The notes below the pieces were generated by a model. That model was not told the DNA's origin and did no database searches. It saw nothing but the letters and a program-made list of their open reading frames with translations. DNA of 64,000 nucleotides, taken from Pseudoruminococcus sp964385235 (lineage in GTDB: Bacteria > Bacillota > Clostridia > Oscillospirales > Acutalibacteraceae). The stretch spans positions 7,091 to 71,090 of the forward strand of contig CAYLOD010000002.1 in NCBI GenBank assembly GCA_964385235.1. The letters run 5' to 3'. Position 1 is the first letter of the stretch. Every line of letters starts with the position of its first letter. The translations under genes were made by a program, and so were the position numbers. Below, piece by piece: positions 44,962-54,081 of this stretch.

Positions 44962-46850
44962 ATGTGCGGATTGTGCGGATTCACAGGCGAAATAGTTGAC
45001 AGGGACGATGTTCTCAAGAGAATGACTGATGTTATTACTCACCGCGGCCCGGACAGCTTCGGCTACTATACGAGCGACAAAATTTCAATGGGCTTTCGCA
45101 GACTGAGCATTATCGACCTTGATTCAGGCCATCAGCCGATATATAACGAGGACAAGTCGCTTGTCCTTATGTTTAACGGAGAAATATATAACTACAAGGA
45201 GCTGCGCGGGGAGCTTATCAAGGCGGGACACAAGTTCTACACAAACACCGATTCCGAGGTTCTTGTACNNNNNNNNNNCTTGTACACGCCTTTGAGGAAT
45301 GGCGCGAGGATATGCTTATGAGGCTGCGCGGTATGTTCGCCTTCGCGATACACAATGTAAACGACGGCTCGATCTTTATCGCGCGGGACTTTTTCGGCAT
45401 AAAGCCCATGCACTACGCCATGGTGGACGGAGAATTTGTCTACGGCTCGGAGATAAAGAGCATTCTCGAATATCCTAAATATCAGAAAAAATTTAACTAT
45501 CAGGCACTCAACAACTATCTGTCATTTCAGTATGTCGTGCCGCCGGAAACATTCTTTGAGGGAATATACTGTCTGCTACCCGGGCATTATCTCTGGTACA
45601 GGGACGGCAAGGTAACTGCCACAAGATACTTTGAAGCCACCTTCAAGCCGGACGAAACGCTCACTCTTGATAAGGCGGTGGACGAGATAGAGGCTGTTTT
45701 TGAGGATTCTGTAAACGCCCATAAAATCAGCGACGTTGAGGTTGGCTGTTTTCTCTCGAGCGGCGTTGACTCAAGCTATGTTTCAACGTACTTTGCCGAT
45801 CAAAAGACCTTTACCGTCGGCTTCGATTTCGGAGAAAGGTATAACGAAATAAGCTGGGCGGAGCGTCTTTCCGAAAAAATAGGCGTTGACCACCATACCA
45901 AGCTGATAGGCTCGGAGGAGTTTTGGGGCGCTGTGCCTCTTGTTCAGTATCATATGGATCAGCCCCTTGCCGACCCGTCCTGCATAGCTCTCTACTTCGT
46001 TTCAAAGCTTGCGAGCAAGTATGTCAAAGTCGTACTCTCGGGCGAGGGCGCGGACGAGCTTTTCGGAGGATATACCGTATATAACGAACCACACGTTTTT
46101 AAGCTGTATCAGAAAATTTTCAACCAAAAGACGAGAACGGCTCTCGCCAAAAAAGCCCGCAAAATGCCCCATATCAAGGGCAGAGGCTTTATACTTCGAG
46201 GAGAGAGAGTTACCGAGGAGAAGTTTATCGGAAACGCGTTTCTGTTCGACAGAGAGGAGAAAAACGAGATTCTCAGGGATACGTCTGTCGTTACACGTCC
46301 GCAGGATCTGTGCAGGAAATTTTACGACAGGGTGCGCGGCTATGACGACGTGACCAAAATGCAGTACCTCGATATAAACCTATGGATGGTTGGCGATATT
46401 CTCCTTAAGGCGGACAGAATGAGTATGGCGAACTCTCTTGAGCTCCGCGTTCCTTTCCTCGACAGAAAGGTCTTTGAGGTCGCGCGCAAGCTGCCCACAA
46501 AGCTGCGGGTAAACAGAAAGAACACAAAATACGCGATGCGTATGGCGGCTCTCCGTCATCTTCCGAAGGAAACAGCCCAAAAGGAAAAACTCGGCTTCCC
46601 TGTTCCGACAAGAGTCTGGCTTCGTGATGAAAAATACTATAACATTGTAAAGGAAATGTTTAAGTCCGAAACCTCCGAAATGTTTTTCAATACCGATGTT
46701 CTCATAAGACTGCTTGACGAGCATTACAGCAACAAGGAGGACAACAGCAGGAAAATATGGACGATATACGTCTTTCTTGTTTGGTATAATATTTACTTCG
46801 GCTCGGAAAAGGTTACTCCTCCCGTGCCGGAAAACCAAATTGACGACTGA
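44962..46850 (+). CDS. asnB: Asparagine synthetase (glutamine-hydrolysing), split by a spurious gap
   Basis: Converts aspartate to asparagine with glutamine and ATP. ATG 44962 (AAGGGA 9 nt upstream) is chosen because it makes Cys2 (MCGLCGF) the N-terminal nucleophile of the glutaminase domain. RHRGPD-like THRGPDS, FNGEIYNY and the ATP-loop SSGVDSSY of the synthetase half are present. Ten Ns at 45269-45278 break the frame, but CTTGTAC occurs at both edges. Merging these seven bases restores TDSEVLVHAFEEW and a continuous frame of 623 residues. Single gene, ended at 46902. Confidence 0.95.
45269..45278. other. Spurious assembly gap (10 N)
   Basis: The flanks share CTTGTAC (45262-45268 and 45279-45285). 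Overlapping them removes 17 positions and restores the asnB frame, so no sequence is missing. Confidence 0.9.
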
Positions 46851-46901
46851 AAGCTATGCTTTTGTTTCGGTAATATGTAATATATTATTAAAATTATATA
46901 A

Positions 46902-46932
46902 ATTACCCCCGCTTCCGAGAAGCGGGGGTAAT
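46902..46932. terminator. Bidirectional terminator after asnB
   Basis: ATTACCCCCGCTTC (46902-46915) pairs perfectly with GAAGCGGGGGTAAT (46919-46932), 3-nt loop. Confidence 0.85.
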
Positions 46933-46951
46933 CTTGTGTGAGCTGTATTTT

Positions 46952-47737
46952 TTAAAACTCCTTTTTCCTGTAAATCGCAAGCGAAACAGCGTATGAACAG
47001 AAAAACAGTAAAACGCAGACGGGAAGTAAAATATAACAGGCAGAGTTAAGTATGTTCCTGTTGGATTGATTAAATGTCACGGCCGCAACGGCAAATCCCG
47101 CTGCAAAACATAAAAATATGATATAGTAGATACTCTTTTCAGCTCCGAGTTTAAAAGCCGGAGGCAGTCCGACGGCGGGTATCAGGGTACTTACCGACAG
47201 TATAAAGAATGCGGTTTTAAACTCATAGCCCAAGTCAGCATTCGGAGAAATTTTCATCAAGCTGAAAAGCGACAGCAGCACGGAATATATAACAAAATAC
47301 GAAACAGCAAAAATCGCATAAACAATATATTTGCTCGCGACAAGTGACCTTTTGCTGTAAGGCATTGCTTGAGATATGCGGTCGGAAAGCACGTACTTTT
47401 CTTCACAGGCTATAAGTCTGCCGTCATGAATAAACGCGATATAGTCGCATATTTTTTCAAGGTCGCTTGTTATGTGCGAGGTCATTAAAGCGAAATGATT
47501 TTCATTTCGTGTAAAATCATTTAATATATCGAGAATATCATCGCGCACAACGGGGTCAAGCCCCGCTGTCGCCTCGTCAAAAATAAGCAGTTTCGCATCG
47601 TGAGAAAGCGCGGCGGATATTGCAAGTTTCATTTTCATGCCCTTGGAGAAATCTTTGAATTTCTTGCCGTCCGGCAAGGAAAAACGCTGTATAATAGTAA
47701 GAACAGTTATGTCAATAGGCTTTATTTGTCTGCCGTT
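46952..47737 (-). pseudogene. ABC transporter remnant: ATPase tail fused to permease tail
   Basis: The minus-strand frame begins within an ATPase: FSKGMKMKLAISAAL is the signature region, LLIFDEATAGLDP the Walker B/D-loop, and MTSHITSDLEKICD the switch His. Walker A and the whole N-terminus are absent. After GRLIACEEKYV the reading passes without a stop into a membrane protein (MPYSKRSLVASKYIV then several helices) of the ABC-2 permease type, lacking its first part. Two deletions in an ATPase-permease gene pair would give this. Homology upstream of the possible TTG 47677 is faint. It probably makes no working transporter. Confidence 0.65.
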
Positions 47738-47773
47738 AAAACTATCCGAACCGCTGATAATATTATCGCTGGC

Positions 47774-47815
47774 AAAAAATCCCGCTTTATCAACTGCGAT
47801 AAAGCGGGATTTTTT
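47774..47815. terminator. 18-bp perfect terminator hairpin
   Basis: AAAAAATCCCGCTTTATC (47774-47791) pairs with GATAAAGCGGGATTTTTT (47798-47815), 6-nt loop, usable in both directions. It lies between divergent genes (ABC remnant and spoIIIA), where a terminator is not expected, supporting rearrangement here. Confidence 0.85.
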
Positions 47816-47895
47816 AAATTCTCACGGTTCTACATTTACGCCTGCACTCATATATTATCACAAAGGATAATAAAGCGAAAGGAATGATGATAATA

Positions 47896-48828
47896 ATGAG
47901 TGAAAGATTCAACGAAGCCGCCCGCGCACTCAGCGAGCGACTTTATAAATTCATATATAAACTCCCGAACGGGCTGAAGGCTTCCGTTCAGGAGATCCGT
48001 CTGCGCGCGAACAAGCCTCTTACTCTGTCGTCGGGCGGCAATATCCTGTTTGTAACAGAAAGCGGACAGACATCCGGATCCCCGAGCGGAGCTGTCATAG
48101 CGTCATATGAGGACATAGTGTCAACGTTTCAGAACGTATGCTGCTATTCCGTATACAGTCATCAGAATGAAATAAAAAACGGCTTTGTGACAATGGGCAG
48201 CGGGCATCGTGTCGGTTTATGCGGGACAGCCGTTATTTCACACGGCGAGATAACGTCAATACGCGATATTTCTTCACTGAATATACGGATAGCTCGAGAG
48301 ATACCCGACGCGTCCGAGGAGCTTCTCCGACGGGTCGGGGGTGTTGACGGCGGATTGCTTATAGTCGGCGCTCCCTGTTCCGGCAAGACGACTATACTGC
48401 GTGACCTCGCGCGGCGTGTTTCCCTCGGAATAGACTGCCGCATAATGCGGACAAGCGTTATAGACGAACGGGGGGAGCTTTCGGGTACATACGCGGGGAT
48501 TTCCCGCAACGACTTGGGACTTGCCGATATACTCAACGGCTATTCAAAGTACGAGGGAATAATTCAGGCGCTGAGGACGCTTTCCCCCGATGCCGTTATC
48601 TGCGACGAGATAGGGGCAACAAGCGATATGGTGGCGATAGAGCAGGGCGTCAACGCGGGAGTAAACATAATCGCGACGATACACGCGGGCAGTTATAACG
48701 AAGTCTTGTCACGAAAGCAGGGCAAGGCTTTGCTGGGTTCGGGCGCGTTTAAAACAGTCGTCATACTAAAATCACGTGAACACGCGGGACAAATAAGCGA
48801 AATAATCCGACTGCGAGGTGCGGCATGA
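47896..48828 (+). CDS. spoIIIAA: Stage III sporulation protein AA
   Basis: Secretion-type ATPase of the SpoIIIA-SpoIIQ feeding-tube/channel between mother cell and forespore. The P-loop GAPCSGKTT lies at 158-166 and CDEIG is the Walker B. Of three in-frame ATGs (47884, 47887, 47896), 47896 is best spaced from AAAGGA. First gene of a complete eight-gene operon in standard order; the end overlaps spoIIIAB by 4 nt. Confidence 0.95.
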   Translation: MSERFNEAARALSERLYKFIYKLPNGLKASVQEIRLRANKPLTLSSGGNILFVTESGQTSGSPSGAVIASYEDIVSTFQNVCCYSVYSHQNEIKNGFVTMGSGHRVGLCGTAVISHGEITSIRDISSLNIRIAREIPDASEELLRRVGGVDGGLLIVGAPCSGKTTILRDLARRVSLGIDCRIMRTSVIDERGELSGTYAGISRNDLGLADILNGYSKYEGIIQALRTLSPDAVICDEIGATSDMVAIEQGVNAGVNIIATIHAGSYNEVLSRKQGKALLGSGAFKTVVILKSREHAGQISEIIRLRGAA

Positions 48829-49334
48829 TACTCAAGCTTTTAGGTCTGTTTCTAATATCATTTGCCGGAGCTATGCTCGGTTTTGGCGCATCTCTGCGGC
48901 TGAAATCCCGTGTACAGTTTCTCGAAAAATACATAACCCTTTTAAAGGAAACCAGGACAAGGATACGGCTTTCAGCCTGTGATATACGGGAGCTTTTCAA
49001 GGGGAATACAGGCTGTAAACCGCTCGACATCATGACCGCCGACTTTACCGACCGTGTAAAGGACGGAGAGAGCGTAAAGGACGCATGGCTCGCCGCCGTC
49101 GGCGATTCATGCGATAATCACGGAGCGCCGCGCTTGGATCGAGAACTGATAGCGGAATTCGGAAAGGAGTTCGGACAAAGCGATATTGACGGAGAAATAA
49201 ATCACATAGATATACATATATCTCTCGTCGAGGACAGACTTGATCAGGCGCGCTTTGAGCTTACACAAAAGGGAAGGCTCTACCGCACACTCGGACTTTT
49301 TGGGGGAATTACTGTTTCGCTCATAATTCTGTAA
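48825..49334 (+). CDS. spoIIIAB: Stage III sporulation protein AB
   Basis: 169 residues. A type II secretion F-like protein with N- and C-terminal transmembrane helices (about 3-20 and 153-169) and a cytoplasmic helical bundle between. LKETRTRIRLSACDIRELF is a family-typical stretch. Overlaps spoIIIAA by ATGA, so coupled translation. Part of the mother-cell channel assembly. Confidence 0.94.
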   Translation: MILKLLGLFLISFAGAMLGFGASLRLKSRVQFLEKYITLLKETRTRIRLSACDIRELFKGNTGCKPLDIMTADFTDRVKDGESVKDAWLAAVGDSCDNHGAPRLDRELIAEFGKEFGQSDIDGEINHIDIHISLVEDRLDQARFELTQKGRLYRTLGLFGGITVSLIIL

Positions 49335-49351
49335 TATAACGGAGGATAAAA

Positions 49352-49546
49352 ATGAATGTCGATTTTATCTTTAAGATCGCGGCGATAGGCATAATAGTTG
49401 CCGTTTTAAGCCTTGTATTAAGCCGTTCGGGACGTGAGGAACAGGCTATGATGACTACTCTCGCGGGTCTGATAGTCGTTCTGCTGATGCTTGTCAGAGA
49501 GATAGCCTCACTCTTCACCGAGATTGAAACGCTGTTCGGGTTTTAG
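49352..49546 (+). CDS. spoIIIAC: Stage III sporulation protein AC
   Basis: 64 residues with two transmembrane helices (VDFIFKIAAIGIIVAVLSLVL and a second after EEQAMM), the usual tiny SpoIIIAC. GGAGG lies before the ATG. Sits 17 nt after spoIIIAB and 2 nt before spoIIIAD. Confidence 0.93.
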   Translation: MNVDFIFKIAAIGIIVAVLSLVLSRSGREEQAMMTTLAGLIVVLLMLVREIASLFTEIETLFGF

Positions 49547-49548
49547 CT

Positions 49549-49938
49549 ATGGATATTATAAGTATCTGCTTCATAGCGATTTTCGCGTCTGTCGCCGCCC
49601 TGTCAATCAAGAAGCACACCCCGGAGATTTCCACGGTTCTTGCGATAGGCGCGGGAGCGTTGATTTTTACTGCGGTTATCTCAAGGGTGGTGCCGATAAT
49701 ATCCGAGCTTCAAATACTCATAAACTCCGCGGGAGAAGCCTCGCAGTACGGCGGCATACTTATAAAAACCGTCGGGATATGCTTTATGTGCCAATTCGCG
49801 GGCGACTGCTGCCGGGACGCGGGACAATCCTCTCTCGCGTCCCGCGTTGAGCTTGCGGGACGCGCGGCTATCCTTGTGGTGGCAATGCCTATGTTTGAAA
49901 AGTTGATAAGCGTCGCGGTTTCTCTTATCAGCAATTAA
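49549..49938 (+). CDS. spoIIIAD: Stage III sporulation protein AD
   Basis: 129 residues, four hydrophobic helices. The segment GICFMCQFAGDCCRDAGQSSLASRVELAGR is the conserved heart of SpoIIIAD. Followed by a 124-nt spacer that holds a duplicated start region before spoIIIAE. Confidence 0.94.
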   Translation: MDIISICFIAIFASVAALSIKKHTPEISTVLAIGAGALIFTAVISRVVPIISELQILINSAGEASQYGGILIKTVGICFMCQFAGDCCRDAGQSSLASRVELAGRAAILVVAMPMFEKLISVAVSLISN

Positions 49939-49960
49939 CGGTCAGAACGGTCTGACGGTA

Positions 49961-50083
49961 AAATTCTAATCTGCTCCTGCCACTGTTGGAGAGACATGGA
50001 TATTTAAAAAATTAATTCTGATGAAATTCTCATCTGCTCTTGCCATTGTAGGAGGGTAACGGATGTTTAAAAAATTTATTCTG
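49961..50083 (+). repeat. Tandem 60-nt duplication spanning the spoIIIAE start
   Basis: Copy 1 (49961-50020) and copy 2 (50024-50083) match at 50 of 60 positions. Copy 2 carries the functional GGAGG and ATG (50063). In copy 1 the equivalent start codon is ATA, and a shifted ATG runs into TAA after three codons. Confidence 0.85.
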
Positions 50084-51211
50084 TTTTTTATGATATTTTC
50101 GTCTTTTCTTTTATTTACGCCCGCTGCCTTTGCCGAGGATATTTCCGAGGAGGACAGGCTGTATGAGGAACAGTATAATGAAAGCGGCGTCGGAGAGCTT
50201 TTTTCACAGCTTCCCGAGAAAACGCAAAAATCGCTTGAGCGTGCGGGCATAACCTCTCCTGAGGCCGGAGTTCTCTCGAGTCTCAATATCGGAAGCATAT
50301 TCGCGGAGATTTCAAATATCGCTCTTGAAGAAGCCTCGTCGCCGCTGGGCGCTGTGCCGGTGTGCATAGGGATAATTGTCCTTTGTTCGCTCGTTGAAGG
50401 CTTCAAGCAGTCGCTCGGCAGCAGTATGGGGACGGTTGGCGGAACTGTGGGAACGCTATGCGTCTGCGCCTGCATAGTTGTGCCGTTATGCGGAGTGATT
50501 TCCGACACCTGCGAGATTATACGAGGCGTGTGCGGATTTGTCACACTGTACATTCCGATAATGGCGGGGCTTATGATCTCTGCGGGCGAACCGGTTTCAG
50601 GCGCGTCGTACTGTACGGCTATGATGGCGGCGGCTCAGGTGATTTCCGCTGTTTCGTCAAATGTTTTCCTCCCGCTTCTGAATATTTTTCTCGGTATTTC
50701 CGTCACATCGGCGATCTCTCCGAGAATGAAGCTGTCGTCGCTGTGCGATATGCTTTACAAGGTCTGCAAATGGCTTATGACGTTCTGTATGTCGGTATTC
50801 GTAAGCATTCTGACCTTCCAAAGCATTATTACCACGAAAAGCGACGGTGCGGCGGGACGTGCGCTGAGGTTTGCCGTAAGCTCGTTTGTACCCGTAGTCG
50901 GAAGCGCGCTCGGAGAATCGCTTGCGTCGGTTCGCGGAGGTCTTAAGCTTTTAAAATCGGGGGCGGGAGTTTTTGTAATATTCGGCTGCGCGTTTCTGTT
51001 TCTGCCGGTACTGATACGGTGTCTGCTCTGGATACTGTCCCTGAATATTTCGGCGTCTGTCGGAGATATTCTCGGCACGGGCAGCATCAGCACATTGCTG
51101 CGTTCAGCGTCAAAGGTCGTTTCAACTATTACAGCTGTTCTTCTTTGCGTTATGACAGTATTTATACTTACTACTGTTCTCATTCTGATAATCGGAGGTG
51201 AAAGCACATGA
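50063..51211 (+). CDS. spoIIIAE: Stage III sporulation protein AE
   Basis: 382 residues with a signal/anchor sequence (about 4-24, ending AAFAEDIS) and seven or so transmembrane helices. The membrane-embedded export-gate-like component of the SpoIIIA complex. The start lies in the second copy of a tandem duplication, with GGAGG 8 nt upstream. Overlaps spoIIIAF by 4 nt. Confidence 0.94.
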   Translation: MFKKFILFFMIFSSFLLFTPAAFAEDISEEDRLYEEQYNESGVGELFSQLPEKTQKSLERAGITSPEAGVLSSLNIGSIFAEISNIALEEASSPLGAVPVCIGIIVLCSLVEGFKQSLGSSMGTVGGTVGTLCVCACIVVPLCGVISDTCEIIRGVCGFVTLYIPIMAGLMISAGEPVSGASYCTAMMAAAQVISAVSSNVFLPLLNIFLGISVTSAISPRMKLSSLCDMLYKVCKWLMTFCMSVFVSILTFQSIITTKSDGAAGRALRFAVSSFVPVVGSALGESLASVRGGLKLLKSGAGVFVIFGCAFLFLPVLIRCLLWILSLNISASVGDILGTGSISTLLRSASKVVSTITAVLLCVMTVFILTTVLILIIGGEST

Positions 51212-51672
51212 GTTCGGTAGCATCTTGGGCGGTTGTTATATGTATCGCGGCAGTCATATGCGGCGTTCTTGAGCTGCTGTCACCGTCGGCGAAGATGAAC
51301 GGCATTCTCCGTTTCGTATTTGGCGGGTTTATGCTGTGCGCCATAATAATACCGCTCTCCGATATTGACCTTGACCTTTCGGCGGTACCCGGCGCGGGGG
51401 ATATGGTTTCGTCAGCGGAAGCCTCTGTCGCGGCGGACGAGAAGAGCATCGACTATGTGAAAAGCAGCGTAGCGGCGCTCGTCGAGGGGACTCTCAAAAA
51501 AATCCCCGTGACGGCTGAAGAAATTTTTATTGATATGGATATTGACAAGGACAACTGCATAAATATGATAACGGTAAGGCTTAAAATATCAGACGAGGAT
51601 ATACATCTGACTGATAAAATAAAACAGACAATTCAAGAGGAGCTTGGATTAGAATGTAGAATAAACGAATAA
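51208..51672 (+). CDS. spoIIIAF: Stage III sporulation protein AF
   Basis: 154 residues. Two N-terminal transmembrane helices (about 4-22 and 33-48) and a soluble ring-building-motif-like domain (ITVRLKISDEDIHL) at the C-terminus, as in SpoIIIAF. Translationally coupled to spoIIIAE (ATGA). Confidence 0.9.
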   Translation: MSSVASWAVVICIAAVICGVLELLSPSAKMNGILRFVFGGFMLCAIIIPLSDIDLDLSAVPGAGDMVSSAEASVAADEKSIDYVKSSVAALVEGTLKKIPVTAEEIFIDMDIDKDNCINMITVRLKISDEDIHLTDKIKQTIQEELGLECRINE

Positions 51673-51746
51673 AGCTACTATATTCTACAAAATTTCCAAT
51701 ATTTTTGTGATATTATCAATTTGTCAAAAAGAAAAGGATTGATATT

Positions 51747-52313
51747 ATGGAAAACGAAGAAAAAGAAAAGCCGACCCAAAAAAAGAAGTCTGAGTTAAAG
51801 TCTGTTTTTACGGGTGATAATCTTAAAAATCTTATAATTTTCGCGGGAATATTGGGGATAGCGCTGATATTCATCTCGAGTTTTACGAGAAAAAGCAATG
51901 AAAAGGTATCCGAAGCCGCGGCGGAGCCGAGACTGACAGCCGAGGAATACTCCGGCAAGCTCGAATCCAAGCTGTCAAAGATGATCTCAACCATAGACGG
52001 CGCAGGCAAAACAAATGTCCTCATAACCATCGACCGCGAAATCGAACAGGTGTATCAGACCGACAGCGATACTCAGACAAAAGCGGAAGCAAGCTCCTCA
52101 CAGCTCGACTCAAAGCAGACGACTGTCATAGTAAAGGGAGCGAACAATACCGAGGAACCTATAAAGGTGACACAGATAATGCCTAAGATAAAGGGTGTTC
52201 TCGTGGTTTGTGAGGGCGCGGGCTCGTCGGTCGTCAAACAAAATATAACCGAAAGCGTGTGTACAGTACTGGGTATATCATCATCACGCATCACCGTTCA
52301 GCCCGCAGGGTAA
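51747..52313 (+). CDS. spoIIIAG: Stage III sporulation protein AG
   Basis: 188 residues: Lys-rich cytoplasmic tail, one transmembrane helix (about 28-46), and an extracytoplasmic domain with YSGKLESKLSKMISTIDGAG and KIKGVLVVCEGA, typical of the ring-forming SpoIIIAG. In other spore formers it forms the large ring in the intermembrane space. AAAGGA precedes the ATG. Confidence 0.94.
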   Translation: MENEEKEKPTQKKKSELKSVFTGDNLKNLIIFAGILGIALIFISSFTRKSNEKVSEAAAEPRLTAEEYSGKLESKLSKMISTIDGAGKTNVLITIDREIEQVYQTDSDTQTKAEASSSQLDSKQTTVIVKGANNTEEPIKVTQIMPKIKGVLVVCEGAGSSVVKQNITESVCTVLGISSSRITVQPAG

Positions 52314-52361
52314 ACCTGCCAATCAAAATATTTCATAAATATATCAACAGGAGGAGTTAAA

Positions 52362-52955
52362 ATGAAATTCGGAAAAAGACAGCTTATAATCGCTACGCTT
52401 GTAGTTGCTCTCGGTGCGGCGATTTATCTTAATTGGCAGTTTTCGGCAAATGACGCCCTTGTTGCCAATGGAGAAGCGGAGAGCTCGGCTTCAAAGGAGA
52501 TAGGCGAGGCTACATATGTCAACACAAAGACAGAGTCATCAAAAAAGGAAAGCTCAAAGTCAAGCGACAAGTCCTCATCGAAGGCGGTAAACGCGGAAGT
52601 TTCAAAGAGCGAATATTTCGCTCAGGCTGAACTACAGCGCAAGCAGGCTCAGGACGAGGAAACGGAACTCCTTGAGGATATTGTCGAGGACGCCGGCAAG
52701 AGTGACGCCGCCAAAACGGAAGCCGTAAAGCAGGCCGCGGAAATCGCCAAGCGCATTGAACAGCAAAGCAACATAGAAAGCCTGATTAAGGCAAAGGGCT
52801 TTTCCGAGTGCATAGCATTTATATCAAATGATTCCTGCAACGTTGTAGTATCATCGGGAAGCGTTACGAACGCCGGAGCGATCACGATAAAGGATATTGT
52901 CCACAGTCAGAGCGGAATAGCCTTTGACAAAATAAAAATAACCGAGGCCGCGTAA
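52362..52955 (+). CDS. spoIIIAH: Stage III sporulation protein AH
   Basis: 197 residues with an N-terminal helix containing YLNWQFS, a Ser/Lys-rich linker (about 45-78) and a C-terminal YscJ/FliF-like domain that in Bacillus pairs with SpoIIQ. AGGAGG precedes the ATG. Last gene of the operon; a strong terminator follows. Confidence 0.93.
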   Translation: MKFGKRQLIIATLVVALGAAIYLNWQFSANDALVANGEAESSASKEIGEATYVNTKTESSKKESSKSSDKSSSKAVNAEVSKSEYFAQAELQRKQAQDEETELLEDIVEDAGKSDAAKTEAVKQAAEIAKRIEQQSNIESLIKAKGFSECIAFISNDSCNVVVSSGSVTNAGAITIKDIVHSQSGIAFDKIKITEAA

Positions 52956-52970
52956 GTCTTTAACAAATGA

Positions 52971-53006
52971 AAATCACCGAAGGAAAGCCCTCGGTGATTT
53001 TTTTTT
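52971..53006 (+). terminator. Intrinsic terminator of the spoIIIA operon
   Basis: AAATCACCGA (52971-52980) pairs with TCGGTGATTT (52991-53000), with T-run to 53006. Confidence 0.9.
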
Positions 53007-53062
53007 AGAAGCAATACCCGTAAGCAGCCGGACTGTATATATTTATCGCGCATGATATACGG

Positions 53063-53986
53063 TCACAGGTGCTGAGCTATGACTACAAAGGCAGGCATTG
53101 TTATAAGGGAGAAAAGCGTTGACAGTGTAACAAGCTTTACGGAAAGCTCCGTGTCGCGATCGAACTTCGCGGCAAACATTGTTGTGATCGCCGCGGTAGG
53201 TGCGGAAATTGATATTATAAGGCTCGTAAGCATATCTCCCCGCACACCGCAGAGATATAGCAGCGCCAAAGATACGGCGGGAATTGCAATTATCCTCAAT
53301 ACCACCGATATATACGCCGCCCCGTCGGTAAAGGCGGAGCGAAGCTTTCCCTTTGACAGATAGTAGCCAATGACGAGCATCGGCAAAGGCGTGTTTAAAT
53401 CCGCAAGATAGCCGATCGGCGTCAGGATAAGATCGGAGAGCGGTATTGACCAGAGGAATATCGCCATTCCCGCAAGGACACATATAACACACGGGTTAAG
53501 TACGATTTTTTTTACGGAAATGCCCTTTCCGCCGCCCTGCATAAGTATAACGCCGTAGCTCCATAAGATGAGGTTAAAAATAGCCACAAAGGTCGCGCCG
53601 TACAGGACGCCGTCGTTTCCGAGTATTTGCTGCTGTAAGGGTATCGACATAAACGAACAGTTTGAGAAGACAGTGCCAAAGCGCAGAACCCGTCGGCGGC
53701 TTTCGTCCTTATTTCTGAAAATCAGCGAGGCTGTAACCGCCGACAGAAAATGGACGCCGAAAGCCGCCGCTGTAACTATCAATATCCCAAAGAGCATACT
53801 TTGATCAAATTCTCTTACAAACGAACGTATGATAACGCACGGTATAACTATATACAGCAAAATATCCGTTATCTTCTTGACAGAGTTTTCGTCAAGCATC
53901 TTTCCCTTGCCGCATAAAAAACCGACAGCAATTAAAATAAACAGCGTCAGCACCTGTTTACCTACCGTTAAAAAACTTTCCAACAT
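53063..53986 (-). CDS. AEC-family transporter
   Basis: 307 residues from the Met of MLESFLTVG, preceded by GGGATAGGA. About ten transmembrane helices in two halves, with the family features VGFLCGKGKMLDE and FSNCSFMSIPLQQ. Members carry auxin, malate or other organic anions outward; the substrate here is unknown. It is 95 nt upstream of nothing it obviously serves and follows nspC on the same strand. Confidence 0.88.
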   Translation of the reverse strand: MLESFLTVGKQVLTLFILIAVGFLCGKGKMLDENSVKKITDILLYIVIPCVIIRSFVREFDQSMLFGILIVTAAAFGVHFLSAVTASLIFRNKDESRRRVLRFGTVFSNCSFMSIPLQQQILGNDGVLYGATFVAIFNLILWSYGVILMQGGGKGISVKKIVLNPCVICVLAGMAIFLWSIPLSDLILTPIGYLADLNTPLPMLVIGYYLSKGKLRSAFTDGAAYISVVLRIIAIPAVSLALLYLCGVRGDMLTSLIISISAPTAAITTMFAAKFDRDTELSVKLVTLSTLFSLITMPAFVVIAQHL

Positions 53987-54081
53987 AAATCCTATCCCAC
54001 CCGACTGAATTTTCGCATACGGCAAAGGACTCCGCCGTCCTTTGATTCAAGCGCCTTTCGCGGCACGATAAAGTCATTGTC

